From Rutidosis leptorrhynchoides (lineage: Eukaryota; Streptophyta; Magnoliopsida; Asterales; Asteraceae), in NCBI RefSeq assembly GCF_046630445.1, contig NC_092335.1, positions 315,008,501 to 315,072,500 of the forward strand: a stretch of 64,000 nucleotides of DNA, written 5' to 3'. This document shows positions 13,001 to 23,883 of this stretch, piece by piece. The notes below the pieces were generated by a model. It was not told where the DNA came from. It worked only from the letters and a program-made list of their open reading frames with translations, and did no database searches. The translations under genes were made by a program, and so were the position numbers. Within the stretch, counting starts at the first letter, position 1. Every line of letters begins with the position of its first letter.

Positions 13001-13101
13001 GGTGGAGCTTGGGGTTGCATTTCCGCAATGACTATGGCTACACGTTCTTGGATCATCTCTTCAATTTGAGCAGCAGTAGGTGTGGATCGACCGTTAGCCA
13101 T
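10025..13101 (-). mobile_element. G3 gag-pol coding remnant (gag, protease, RT, RNase H)
   Basis: This is the coding half of the Tekay-like element right of the Athila-like insertion. Gag begins near 13101 with MANGRSTPTAAQIEEMIQ and a proline run. It includes the motif CEKCQRSGHVGKDC and a second knuckle CYECGQTGHFRNAC near 12.05-12.2 kb. Protease has FDTGADRSYV. RT contains [34 protein letters not shown] and [15 protein letters not shown]. RNase H has the WRHYLYG and [10 protein letters not shown] words. It is a fossil with about four breaks. Confidence 0.88.
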
Positions 13102-13476
13102 GGTGTTCTATACAAACATTTTGACTCAAGTCAAAATCCAGCATTCAATATATAATAGTATAGTATATAACAACCAACATGTAAACAGCACAACACATGT
13201 TAATTAAGTAACGCAAGTTGATACAAGTACCGCAAAACACCATACAGTAACGTAAATAGAACACTTGTGCAAAAAGTAACATCACAAAGTTTCCATTCAT
13301 TAATAATAAGTTTCATACATCATGATAGATTCGTACAATACATAAGTGAAATATGAAACTACAACTAGATTACATCATGAAATCTAATACAAAAGGTCCT
13401 ATGGTGAAGGTGGGTGTAGGATGTCTAAAACCTGAGCCAACTGCTCCTCGAGCTCAGTAACCCGAGCTCGGAGGAT
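13102..13476 (-). other. G3 spacer between leader ORF and gag
   Basis: About 375 bp of mostly non-coding sequence. The part nearest 13477 (about 13390-13476) still reads as a leucine/glutamate heptad-like segment on the minus strand, similar in position to the coiled-coil-like tails of the leader ORFs of G1 and G4. Confidence 0.5.
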
Positions 13477-14331
13477 TCACACCTCCCTCCTCGGTTCCTC
13501 GTTAGAGGGAGATGGTGGGGCAGGCAGTGCAGGTGGTGCAGGTGGTGCGGGTGGTGCCGGTGGTGCCGGTGGTGCGGGTGGTGCAGACCGCACGAAACGG
13601 GGTGCAGACGTTCTGGCTCCAGAAATAGTCAGTATGTAACGGGGTGCCTTACGCACTTGTGGGTCGGCAGGGTACGACACAAGCCACTTACGAGCAGTAA
13701 CCCTACGACGTCGACCAAATGCGTCAGTGAAGGCTCGTCCTCCGTTGATCCCCGGAATGATGGTACCGTCGAAGCAATACCGCTTCTTCGGCGGGGTGGA
13801 GGGTGGCTGAATAGGTACATCAGCAGGGTCCTCATCATCACTGGAGTCGTCTGAGGAAGAGTCATCTGATGAAGAATCGGCGGATGATGAGTCATTCGAA
13901 TCATGTGGTGGTGTCACTAGTGGCTGAACTGGCAGTCCGTGGGCGGCCATCATCTGTCTGTATCTGCCTGGCGGAATCGGCACTAAACGTCCAATAGGAG
14001 CGCGTCGGCACGGCATGCGCATATGGTTACGGAATGGCCCTTCCCCGAACTCCGTGGGAATCACAACACCATCGATGCGGGGCTGTGGCTCCGAGGGTCC
14101 AGGAGCAGACGGAGCTGGAATCTCCGTAGGGTCCATGTGTCCGTCAATAGTAGCCACTGGTGCCGGCGCACTACTACTAGCTCCGGAAGACGAAGCGCCG
14201 GGGTCACTGGTGCGTATCGGGATCGGTATGTCGGCAGCAATAGCAGGTAGGGTCGCCGACGAGTCTAAACTGCCCAAAACGATAGCAGGTGGAACATCCG
14301 ACATCTGAACAAGGAAAAATAAATTTTCCAT
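13477..14331 (-). CDS. Extra leader ORF of G3, 284 aa, function unknown
   Basis: An open frame between the primer site and gag of the Tekay-like element, on the same strand. The N-terminal 100 residues are rich in Ala, Pro and Ser. Residues about 105-135 are basic (RRAPIGRLVPIPPGRYRQMM). A run of Ser/Asp follows (about 145-165), then a more ordered stretch with CFDGTIIPGINGGRAFTDAF and RRRRVTARKWLVSYPADPQ, then a PAP/PPA repeat of about 25 residues. No gag, protease or zinc knuckle is visible. GC content is clearly higher than the LTR on one side and the spacer on the other, which argues for real coding history. A frame in the same position exists in G4 (26868-27257) and, decayed, in G1. I do not recognise the family. 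Confidence 0.55.
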   Translation of the reverse strand: MENLFFLVQMSDVPPAIVLGSLDSSATLPAIAADIPIPIRTSDPGASSSGASSSAPAPVATIDGHMDPTEIPAPSAPGPSEPQPRIDGVVIPTEFGEGPFRNHMRMPCRRAPIGRLVPIPPGRYRQMMAAHGLPVQPLVTPPHDSNDSSSADSSSDDSSSDDSSDDEDPADVPIQPPSTPPKKRYCFDGTIIPGINGGRAFTDAFGRRRRVTARKWLVSYPADPQVRKAPRYILTISGARTSAPRFVRSAPPAPPAPPAPPAPPAPPALPAPPSPSNEEPRREV

Positions 14332-14628
14332 GTCAGTAAGTCATAAAGCAAGCACGTATTAGGCCAACAGCTTAAATCATATATAACAATAAGTAGCATG
14401 GCAATAATAACGTATCGTACAGAAGTAGCATGCAATCAAAAGCAAGTAATATCATACAGTAGTGAAATCGTGTAGTAGCATATGGCATATAGCGGTAAAA
14501 GTAAGTAGCAGCATGCAGTAAGTTCAGCAGAAACACGTAAACTAGCAAGTTGTAGATTAGTCCTATTAGTGAATCCTACTCGGGTCGGTCTTAGACTCAC
14601 TAATGCAACCTAATTCCCTACAACCAAT
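14332..14628 (-). other. G3 leader between LTR and extra ORF
   Basis: About 300 bp of AT-rich leader. The words actcactaatg and caacctaa near 14596-14612 recur in the G1 leader (about 19147-19170), which supports common descent of these gypsy families. Confidence 0.5.
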
Positions 14629-14640
14629 GCTCTGATACCA
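14629..14640 (-). other. Primer-binding site of G3
   Basis: The minus strand reads TGGTATCAGAGC, the initiator-Met-tRNA primer site used by most plant LTR elements, two bases from the LTR end at 14643. Confidence 0.85.
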
Positions 14641-14642
14641 AA

Positions 14643-17600
14643 TGTGATGCCCCGTACAAAACCATCGTGTACGAATCATCAACAACAGGATCATTACAAG
14701 GTTAAGTACTATATGCTGTAATAAAAGAAGTTGCATTCATGATAAAAAGATGACGTCATAACCGACGTCAATTGTTTTACACCAACAGTATGCTTCTACA
14801 AATAGCAAGCATGAATAAATATATGTGATCCTTAGGTCGTTACAAAACATAGTTTCAAATGTATTAAAGTCTGAATGCAAGTGAAACAATTCATGCGGTG
14901 ATAACACTAGAGCAGCGGGTGTCTACGGCAAGACTAGCACGACAGCGGAAGCAATAACCTTAAGCACCTGAGAAAAACATGCTTAAAAACGTCAACATAA
15001 AGGTTGGTGAGCTATAGTTTAAGTATAACAGTATGTAAGGTAGGCCACGAGATTTCAGTGCTACAAAGAGCGTTTCAAAACAGTATGATAAAGTATATGT
15101 TAACCGTGGGCACTTGGTAACTAACTTAACGTTTATACCCCCTGAAAGTACACTTGGCAAGTACGTATGTTTACGAAGTATTAAACACTCGTTAAATGCT
15201 AGCGCTACTAGCCCGAGTGGGGATGTCAAACCCTATGGATCCATATCTAAGATTCGCGTTCACCGGTTCAAAAACCAATGACTAAACGTTACCGAGCTAA
15301 AGGGAATGTTTCTGCCGTTATATAACCCACACATATATAAAGTTTAAGTACTCATGCCTAGTATGTAAAACACAAAATCCGCATGTATTCTCAGTTCCCA
15401 AAATAAGTTAAAGTAAAAAGGGAATGTTATAACTCACAATGATAAAGTAGCGGTAAAGTATGACTCGGAAAGTAAGCAAGTAATGAAGGTTGTCCAAACG
15501 GGTCCTCAACCTAAGTCAAATAGTACTAAGTCAGTAAATCGTCTGAATAGGTTTAAAAGTATGTAAATAAGGTCTTAAGGGTCATCATCATTCATCATCA
15601 AACAAAAGGCGTAAAGTAAGTTTCGTTTATGAAAGTAGTTTAAAACAAAGGCTGACTTCAGTCAGTCACCACGGCCTCTACCCTTACTGAAATAAGGTGA
15701 GACCAGTGGACATGGCTCCGTATATGAGTCCTTTAAGTGTGTTAAAATTTACAGAAGCAAACTCGTCTTCGTTTGACTGTGGCGACGGTCTAAGTGAGAG
15801 TAGGTCAGAAATTTCTACACAACGTTAAAAGGACATAGTGACGATCGGAGGGCCATAAATCCTAAACCGTAACTCGGATTAAGACGAGTCCTATATGAAA
15901 AATTATCTACTTGAAAAGATCTATCTGAAAATCAAGGTTACAGTAGCCCAGGTGTACTGGTCTGTTACAGAACCCAGAAAACAGTAGGCAGAAGACAGAA
16001 AACAGAAAAATAGTGGGTTCCGGTGGTCTTGGTGCTCGATGCTTATCACGGTTCTCATCCTTGATGCATATAGCTTCAAGTGTAAAACTCGTTGATGTGT
16101 TTGCATCATTTTCACCAAGGTTTGACCATCATAACCCAAGTGTAAGTCTAAGACATGGAGCACAACTCACTTAAGTGTTGCAAGTGTTTTGTTGAACCAA
16201 AGTTACATCAAAGTCTTAGATTCAACACATACATGAAATGTAAAAGTAATATTAACCGAGTTTTGACTATTATGACATAAGTGTAGGTCTAAGACATGTA
16301 GCACAACTCACTTAAGAGTTGTATGAAGTTTGATGAACCAAGGTTACATCAAAGTCATAGATCTAACACATACATGAACTTTAAAACTAAAAATAAGTTA
16401 CAAACTTGAAAGTAAACTTATGAAATCAAGATCTTGAGTTGTAGAACATAGTTCTTAGTTTGATCTTGAAGATCCAAGACTCAAAAGTCTAGATCTAACA
16501 TAAGTGTACCAAGTTATAATTTAAAGAAAACTTACTTACATGTTCTTGAACTTTTAAAGTTAACTTTTAGTTCAAGATTAATGAGATCAAGGTTAACTAG
16601 TAACACTTGACCAATAACAACCAACAAACATGAAATTAAAGTGCAAGTAAATGAAGTAAATAATCTAAGTAAACAAGTAAATAATTCATGGTGGTTCATA
16701 CTTTAAAGATTCAAACCAAAGTTTGATGTTTAAGAATGTGAACTTTTAAGTTTACAAACATGATTCACAAGTATGATTTTTATCACCATGAACTTACAAT
16801 CTTTAAAACAACATATGTAGAACATAAACTAGTAAGTTTAGTTCTTGAGTGTTCTTGAAATTACAAGATAAAAGAAGAATGAAACTAGTAAGTTTGATTC
16901 TTGAAACTAGTAAGTAAATAATAAATAACAACTAGTAAGTAAGTAATAACAACAACAAATAACAAAACAATAATCAAAGAACAAGAGATGACGATGATAT
17001 GTGTGTTCTTGGTTTCGGTTTTGTTTGAAGAAAAAGAAGAGAAGTTTAGGCTTGTTACTTACAACTTGAGAGAGAAATGAGAGAAAAAGGTTGCAAGTAT
17101 TTTGTGTGTGTTTGAATGAGAGCATGCAAGTGTGAGTAATAAGGAAAAATGAAAAGAAAACTCCCCCATTAATCATCTAGGCCAACAGTTTGAAGGGTTC
17201 AAGGGGGGAGAGGTTTAGTTCATTAGTCACTAGCATGTAAAGCTTCAAAAGTGTGGTTAATAGATTGCCATGCATGGGGATTATGGTAACTAGATTCTCA
17301 TTTGAACAAAACTAGCTAGTTTCCATCTAAATAATACTTACAAGTGTAAGACATGGGCTAAATAGTCCAACTAAAAAGTAGGGTGGGCTTTATAAGCCCA
17401 ATATCATGAGTTCATAACATTAACAAGGCCCAAGTTCAAGTAAGTAACAAATAAGTCCAATTAAAGCCCAAGTAACTAACTAATAACCATAGTTAATTAA
17501 AATGATTAATAAAATCAATCATGAATGTAAATAATACTCTAAAAATATTATTCGTGAAAGTTTCGTGTGTCACAAAGATGTTTCGGGCAATTAAAATCAA

Positions 17601-17712
17601 GTACGGGCAATCATGGCAACATGTAAATGTAATAACATACATTTGTTTAATCACTCGTATTAATAATAATAATTATTAATAAATAAACATTGAAAAATCT
17701 AGGGTCGTTACA
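14643..17712 (-). repeat. 5' LTR of G3 (3070 bp)
   Basis: On the plus strand it starts TGTGATGCCCCGTAC and ends AGGGTCGTTACA, so the element strand reads TGTAACGACCC...CA. The inner border is set by the primer site and the outer border by the abrupt change to the GGACGCCGTCC repeat. It contains a conserved block (about 14965-15011) shared with the LTRs of G1 and G4, and a 141-bp duplication. The partner LTR is outside the window, so no age can be given. Confidence 0.8.
16116..16397. repeat. Two diverged tandem copies of a 141-bp unit in the G3 LTR
   Basis: The words aagtgtaagtctaagacatg and aagtgtaggtctaagacatg are 141 bp apart. Both are followed by caactcactta, a gttacatcaaagtc word and acacatacatgaa. 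The copies differ by roughly 15 percent. Confidence 0.7.
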
Positions 17713-17838
17713 CGGGACGCCGTCCAAAAAGGTTGGACGTCGTCCAGGCCTTTAGTACTGGACGCCGTCCAGTTGTACAGGTCCAGAAAATTTTTTTTTT
17801 GGGTCGTGTTTTGTTTTAACCAGGGTTGGGTCGTTACA
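17713..17838 (-). mobile_element. G2: LTR fragment with GGACGCCGTCC repeats
   Basis: A 126-bp piece ending GGGTCGTTACA on the plus strand, so it would begin TGTAACGACCC on the minus strand, like an LTR start. It carries three copies of the near-palindrome GGACG(C/T)CGTCC at about 17715, 17733 and 17760. G3 appears to have inserted into it. The rest of this element would lie beyond the left edge. It could instead be a short repeat of another kind. Confidence 0.5.
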
Positions 17839-19229
17839 AACAAATTTTATTTTGTCCAATGTTTTCTTCATTATGCCACTTGTTGGATTCTGATAAGTCA
17901 AAATCCAAATATGAAATTGAATGAAAATGGTTATTCTGTGGTGAACGGATTCGTATATCTGTGGGTGTAAGTAGGATAGTAAATGTCTGTTGAATCAGAT
18001 TGAAAGAATGTGTAGTGTAACTTATTAATGTGAAACCCAAATATTCATCGGGTATTACTTACGCGTTAAAATATTTTCACCATTAACAGTTTGTACAAAA
18101 GAATTTTTAATTACAATCTTTATGAAAATATACTTACATATATATTTTCTTCAAATGTAATCATGGATTTAAGGAGTCAATGTGATATTAAACTTCTCTG
18201 GTTTACCGTCAGAACTAGAATGCATAATCTATAAAACATTAGAAATTATAAAATCGTCATGAAGAATGAAGATAATTGATGTAGAACGATACGTAGAATG
18301 ATGATTATACTCGAGGTACAGAATGAGATGTTGAGGCATGGATTATTGATGGTACTGGTGCTGTTACTGATGGTACTGTTGATGACGGTGATGTTGCTGA
18401 AGCTGGTAAATTTTACACCATATTTTCCAAATTTATTACTCGAACACGAAGTTCGTTAACCTCTTCCATTACTCCAGGATGATTGTCGGTCGGAACAAGC
18501 GGATGAATAAGGTTTAGAATTTTAGATAGAATATAATTGTGGCGAGATACTCTGGAAATGAAAATGAAAATGGTGTTTCGGACTGATTCGCCGGTAAGTG
18601 CTTTAGATTCATCGTCAAGAGGACAATATGGTGGATGGAAGGATCGCCTTCTTCTCGTCTCCATTGATTAAGTCGACTACGAACCCATCCCCAGTTCATC
18701 TAGAATTGGTGATGACTGATTTTTTGATCCATTCTGGTTATACTGCTTTCGGTGCTCAAGTGTGTTTCCATATCGGAATAGCTGTCGGAATCCGAGAAAC
18801 TTGAACTAGTGGCGAGTTCCATTTCGTACGATTGAATAAAGAATTTTTCGATATGAATTGATTTCTGGCTATCGGATGGTATTCTAATTATATAGAATAT
18901 CTATATATACAGAACAAAAGATTTCGTAGATTACGAAGGAATTTGCGGAATATGTCAGGCAAAGTTTACAGTAACAGATACGCTAAGATATGAATTTTGT
19001 CTATACACTATTCATGCAGTCGATGCAGTAAAACGTGTCTAGACTAAGATTATTAAGCAGATAATTCTCTAAGAATGATAAGCAGGTAATTTCTGACAAG
19101 AAATGATAAGCAAAACTTTTGACATGCAGACACGGTCGAAGTCCAGACTCACTAATGTATCCTAACAACTATCTGTTAGACACACTAATGCAAGACCTGG
19201 TTCGCTAAGACCACAGCTCTGATACCATA
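17839..19229 (-). mobile_element. G1 leader and extra-ORF remnant
   Basis: The internal 5' part of the oldest gypsy element, minus strand. From about 17870 to 19142 it aligns with the G4 internal part 26190-27452 (shared words ttggattctgat, attacaatctttatgaaaat, and the protein text MNWGWVRS). The decayed equivalent of the G4 extra ORF lies at about 18400-18830. The primer site, minus-strand TGGTATCAGAGC, is at 19216-19227, next to the LTR start at 19230. No gag or pol is visible. That part was presumably left of 17839 and is separated by the G2/G3 insertions. Confidence 0.7.
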
Positions 19230-20108
19230 TGAAGAGACCCGTCCTAATCTATAAGGAGGAATATAATAACATATGGTTACATTGCGAGGTATTTGACCTC
19301 TATATGATACATTTTACAAACATTGCATTCGTTTTAAAAAGACAAACTTTCATTACATCGAAAATTGACAGGCATGTATACCATATCATAATATCCAAAC
19401 TATAAATGACCTAATCTATCATTTACTTAATAATAATCTTTATTGACCTCAACGACTTGAATGCAACGTCTTTTGAAATATGCCATGAATGATTCCAAGT
19501 AATATTTTTAAAATGAGCAAATGCACAGCGAAAGATTTTCTTTATTACCTGAGAATAAACATGCTTAAAAGTGTCAACCAAAAGGTTGGTGAGTTCATTA
19601 GTTTATCGTAATCAATCATTTTCATAATTTTAATAGACCACAAGATTTCATTTTTCATATATAACAATACACTCGCAAGTGTATAAAAATAATTCGTATG
19701 ATGAACACCTGGTAACTGACATTAACTTAATGCATATAGAATATCCCCCGCATACTCGCAAGTATGCTATATAACGGCAATCGCAATCACCTTTTAAAAT
19801 CGAAGTACTAAAGCATTCCAAATTCCAGAATGGGGTTTGATAGACCCATAGATCTATCTTTAGGATTCGCGTCAATTAGGGGCCATTTCCCTAATTCTTA
19901 GGTTACCAGACTTGAAGGGGCGATATTCGGTTTAACAATCTAACCATAGAATGTAGTTTTAAGTACTTGTGTCTATTTCGTCAAACATTTATAAAAGCAG
20001 CGCATGTATTCCCAGTCCCAAAAATATATATTGCAAAAACATTTAAAAAGGGTGCAAATGAAACTCACTATACAATATTTTGTAGTAAAAATATTCATAC
20101 GATGATAC
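19230..20108 (-). repeat. G1 5' LTR, left part
   Basis: It starts TGAAGAGACCCGTCC right after the primer site. It is cut at 20108 by the insertion of G4 and resumes at 40259, proven by the gatac duplication on both sides of G4. The conserved gypsy LTR block is at about 19547-19599. Confidence 0.8.
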
Positions 20109-23100
20109 TGCGATGACCCGTCCAAATCCACTTGGACAAATACATCATTCATTGATTTCATAGTGAGGTTTTGACCTCTATATGATACATTTTGTAAACA
20201 TTTCATTCTTTTGAAAAGGCACACCATAAATGAACATATAAATCCAAGGTTTTCGACGTCTGATGATTTCTACGTATAAACAATCACCGTATATAATAGT
20301 TTACAATACTACATCCATTGACAATGCAGTCAAAATAAGATACATGGTGATGATTTTGTGAATGCAAAGTTTTGTTGAATAAAGCATGTATGACTCCATG
20401 CGCATAGCTTGTATAACGTATAAGCAAATAGCGGAAGACTTCTAGAAACCTGAGAATAAACATGCTTAAAAGAGTCAACACAAAGGTTGGTGAGTTCATA
20501 GTTTTAGTGTTGCACATAATCTGTATATAAAGGTGGATCACAAGATTTCAGTTGTTTCATCCAAAAACGTTTATCAAAATATTCTACAAAATTGAGCACT
20601 CTGGTAACTAAACTTTAACGTTATAATAAGTACCCCTGTTTCAACACACATGCAACCAACATGTATAATACACGCAATCCAACGTGTACTAAACTCAAAT
20701 AGCATACGTCTGTTTTATAGTTCAGGCTAGGGTTTCTATACCTGGAATAGACGGGGATGTCAAGCCCTATGGATCCATATACAACTATTCACGCCCACCA
20801 ATTCTTATAACTGGCAGCTACTAGTTACCAAAGCTAAGGAATTTTCGGTTCAAACTCGGTGTAGAATTTAGTATGTACTTGTATCCATTGCGTTTAAAAT
20901 AAAGTGCATGTATTCTCAGCCCAAACATATAGATTGCAAAAGCAATTAAAAAGGGAGCAAATGAAACTCACCATAGCAGCTCATAAATTCATTCACCAAA
21001 ATGTGACCGAAACTCGGAATGCAAAGTAACTATAGATCTCAACCTAGAGAACATATGTTGGTCAATACATGTCTAATAAGCTAAGTCGGGTCATAGTGTA
21101 TCACAATCCTAATGCTCGAGACCGACATGCAAAAGTTAACAAAAGTCATCTCAAAAGTCAACCTGACCCAATATGATCTTTAAATCTATACATGTTTATT
21201 ATCATAGTATATGTCTTGATAATTGAACGAATTTGTAGTTTATCAATCTCAAAATATTATTTATTTCAGGAGCTATATTATATTTGAATTATCATGGCAA
21301 TCGAAAATATTTTATTATTTCACATAGCTTTCCAATACTTGTAAAATCAGATTATAGTGTTTATAAAGCTTTAAAACATGATAAGACAGTCAACTTTGAC
21401 AATTGTTCAACAAAACGAGACGTGCCTTATATAGAAGTTCATTTACTCGATTAGTAATATCTAAAAATCCAATTTATCAATCTCATAGACAGGTTGTTTA
21501 AATATTAATTTACAGTTTCAAATACAATTTCAATTAACGTCAAACATAATTCAGTTAACCATATCTTTTAATCCGTTCATCGAAATCACGCGATTTCTAA
21601 ATGAAAAGTTAATAATTTTTCGTCAACTTTCCAAAAACATGCATATCATATACTTTATATCAGTATCATATGTATCAAATTCGTGATTCATCATAAACTA
21701 TCTAACGACAAAATTAAAGCATACAAGCATGCATAACCATATATACTCGAGCACTAGACAAAGATACACTATTAATATATAAAAGTTAAGTTATGAGTGC
21801 TCACGTATCAATATTGTGATTCAATATTGTAGGAAAGTACGTAGACACAACGGAGACGATAAACACTAGATTGACCTCACGAGCATACCGTCGAACAATA
21901 CCCATAACCTCTATAGTTATAACCCATAAGTTCCTTAGCTCTATCCCGCTTGAAAACTTGTTTTGAAATAACACGCTCATGACCTCGTCGTAGTATTATA
22001 TATAATACTAATAATACTAAGATTAAAATCTATAATAATAATCTTAATACTAATTAATAATAATAATAATATAAATATAAATAATAATAATAATAATAAT
22101 AATTTACGGAGTACTTGAGATAGATGGAAAGAAAATGAAAACCGAATCAGAAATCGTTCAATTTATAGGAATGTGGCTGCCACCAACTCCCCATACGATC
22201 GCATGGGGTTAACCTCTATGGCCATGCGATCGCATGGCCTAAGAAATCCAGCTCACAAATGTTAACTTCTTCTACCGACACATTTATATATATTATTTAA
22301 TATATAATATATTTAATCTTTAGAATTAATTAAATATTATATTATATTCTCGTGCATAGTTGATTTGTAATTTTAGCACCGATGAATTGTACGTTGACGC
22401 TCGACTTACATACCGGTTCCGATTTTTCGAACATCCTTTTGTACGCTTAGAAAACTTGTACTTTACGTTTCGCGACACGTACCTTTATCAATAACTAGAC
22501 TTATTTCGCCAATAATTATATTAATTGAAATGTAACTTATTCATTTGAGCGTTTTGGTCATTTGCTTCTATAAATCAACGCCTCGTTATTTATCAAAGTA
22601 TATTTAATTTAAAACGTTTTATATCTAAGTTAATATTATATTTTGTAAAATATATATACATATATATATATCATCATTTAAAAATATAAACTTGTACACA
22701 TTCTATATATAATTGAAATATAATATTTAGTTTTTCAAAATTATATTTTCAAAGTTCATTTATAATCATTTAAATAATAGAAAAATATTATGTCGTATCA
22801 CGTTTATGTTTTTGAAACACTATATATACTTGTAATTTATAAGTTTTAATTAAATCCTTCAAAATTCATAAACAAATTATCTTATAAAATGTTTTAATAA
22901 TAAAGTTCTTTTTAAATTGAAAACATTTTAGTACGTTTGAAACTAAATCAAATAAATATTATAATTTGTTCTTCAAAGTTAAATATTTTTAGGAAACATT
23001 TTGTATAAAGGTTAAACTAATGGAAATCGTTATATCATAAAGTTTTAGGAAAGTAAAATCGTATATAACTCGTAACAGGTTTTCAAGTTTTTAAATTACC

Positions 23101-23636
23101 ATCTGCTGGTGAAGCGTAAGATAAAGTCCGAAGGTTAGATAAACGTATGAAAATACTTTAATGAAAAACGTCATTTTTCTTAACTTGTCGATATCCATTT
23201 TTCTAAGTTATCTATATTCCCATCATTTCTCTTTCACCCTAAATAATATGAAAGTTAACTAGTTAACACCTACATAGGAAATCGAACAGGAACTCCACTA
23301 ACGTTTGTCTAACTTTCGTTATTTGTCACTTTGTGCCTACTTGTAGATTACTTTACCATTTTCCGAATGTTGTTTAAAAAGAATAGATTTCTTAAATCCA
23401 AGTGGATCTCATAACAGAGACTCGTAACATATCTCAATGTATCTGATAATTCAATCATTTGATATTATCTTTTAATTCCGTTGATAAGTATATTGAAACA
23501 ATTACGTTCATGTAAAGTATTATTCATTTAATACTTTGTTAACATTCTCAAGTCATATAATAGACTTCATAACTTATTTTCATATCAATCAAACCGTTTA
23601 ATGTTTTATTAATATTTCTCAATTTAATATTCACAC

Positions 23637-23701
<65 letters not shown>

Positions 23702-23883
23702 TGCATATCTATTTACACATGATCATTCGTGAATTGTCGGGAACAGTCGAAGGGTAAATGAATACGTGAACGCAGTTCAAAGTTTTTGAGATTTCAACAT
23801 TACAGACTTTGCTTATCTTGTCAGAACATTAAATCATTTAAAGATAAAGTTTAATTTTGGTCTGAAATTTCCGGGTCGTCACA
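20109..23883 (-). repeat. 3' LTR of G4 (3775 bp)
   Basis: TG...CA bounded and directly comparable with 36652-40253. It contains the conserved gypsy LTR block at 20448-20500, (TAA)n near 22050-22100, a small inverted word around catgcgatcgcatgg near 22195-22235 and a TA microsatellite at about 23638-23698. Confidence 0.88.

Larger units (their letters stand above)
1..17712 (-). mobile_element. G3: Ty3/gypsy chromovirus (Tekay-like), 3' end outside the window, split by a nested element
   Basis: This is a minus-strand gypsy retrotransposon fossil. From right to left it has a 5' LTR (14643-17712), a Met-tRNA-type primer site (14629-14640), an extra leader ORF (13477-14331), gag with two CCHC zinc knuckles (about 11.9-13.1 kb), a protease with a DTGAD motif, reverse transcriptase with the IDDILIYS motif (about 10.9-11.4 kb), RNase H with CDASKSGFG (about 10.2-10.6 kb), and the integrase zinc-finger start at 1-222. 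The Athila-like element at 223-10024 interrupts it between RNase H and integrase. The order protease-RT-RNaseH-integrase is that of Ty3/gypsy. The RT text and the 3-kb LTR suggest the Tekay/Del lineage. Its coding region is broken, with about four breaks besides the insertion. The 3' part, where any chromodomain and the 3' LTR would lie, is beyond the left edge. Confidence 0.85.

Noticed and set aside
14629-14640. tRNA-like words at primer sites (also 19216-19227, 58318-58329, 8176-8193)
   Set aside because: They match only the 3' ends of tRNAs next to LTRs, with no cloverleaf; they are primer-binding sites, not tRNA genes.
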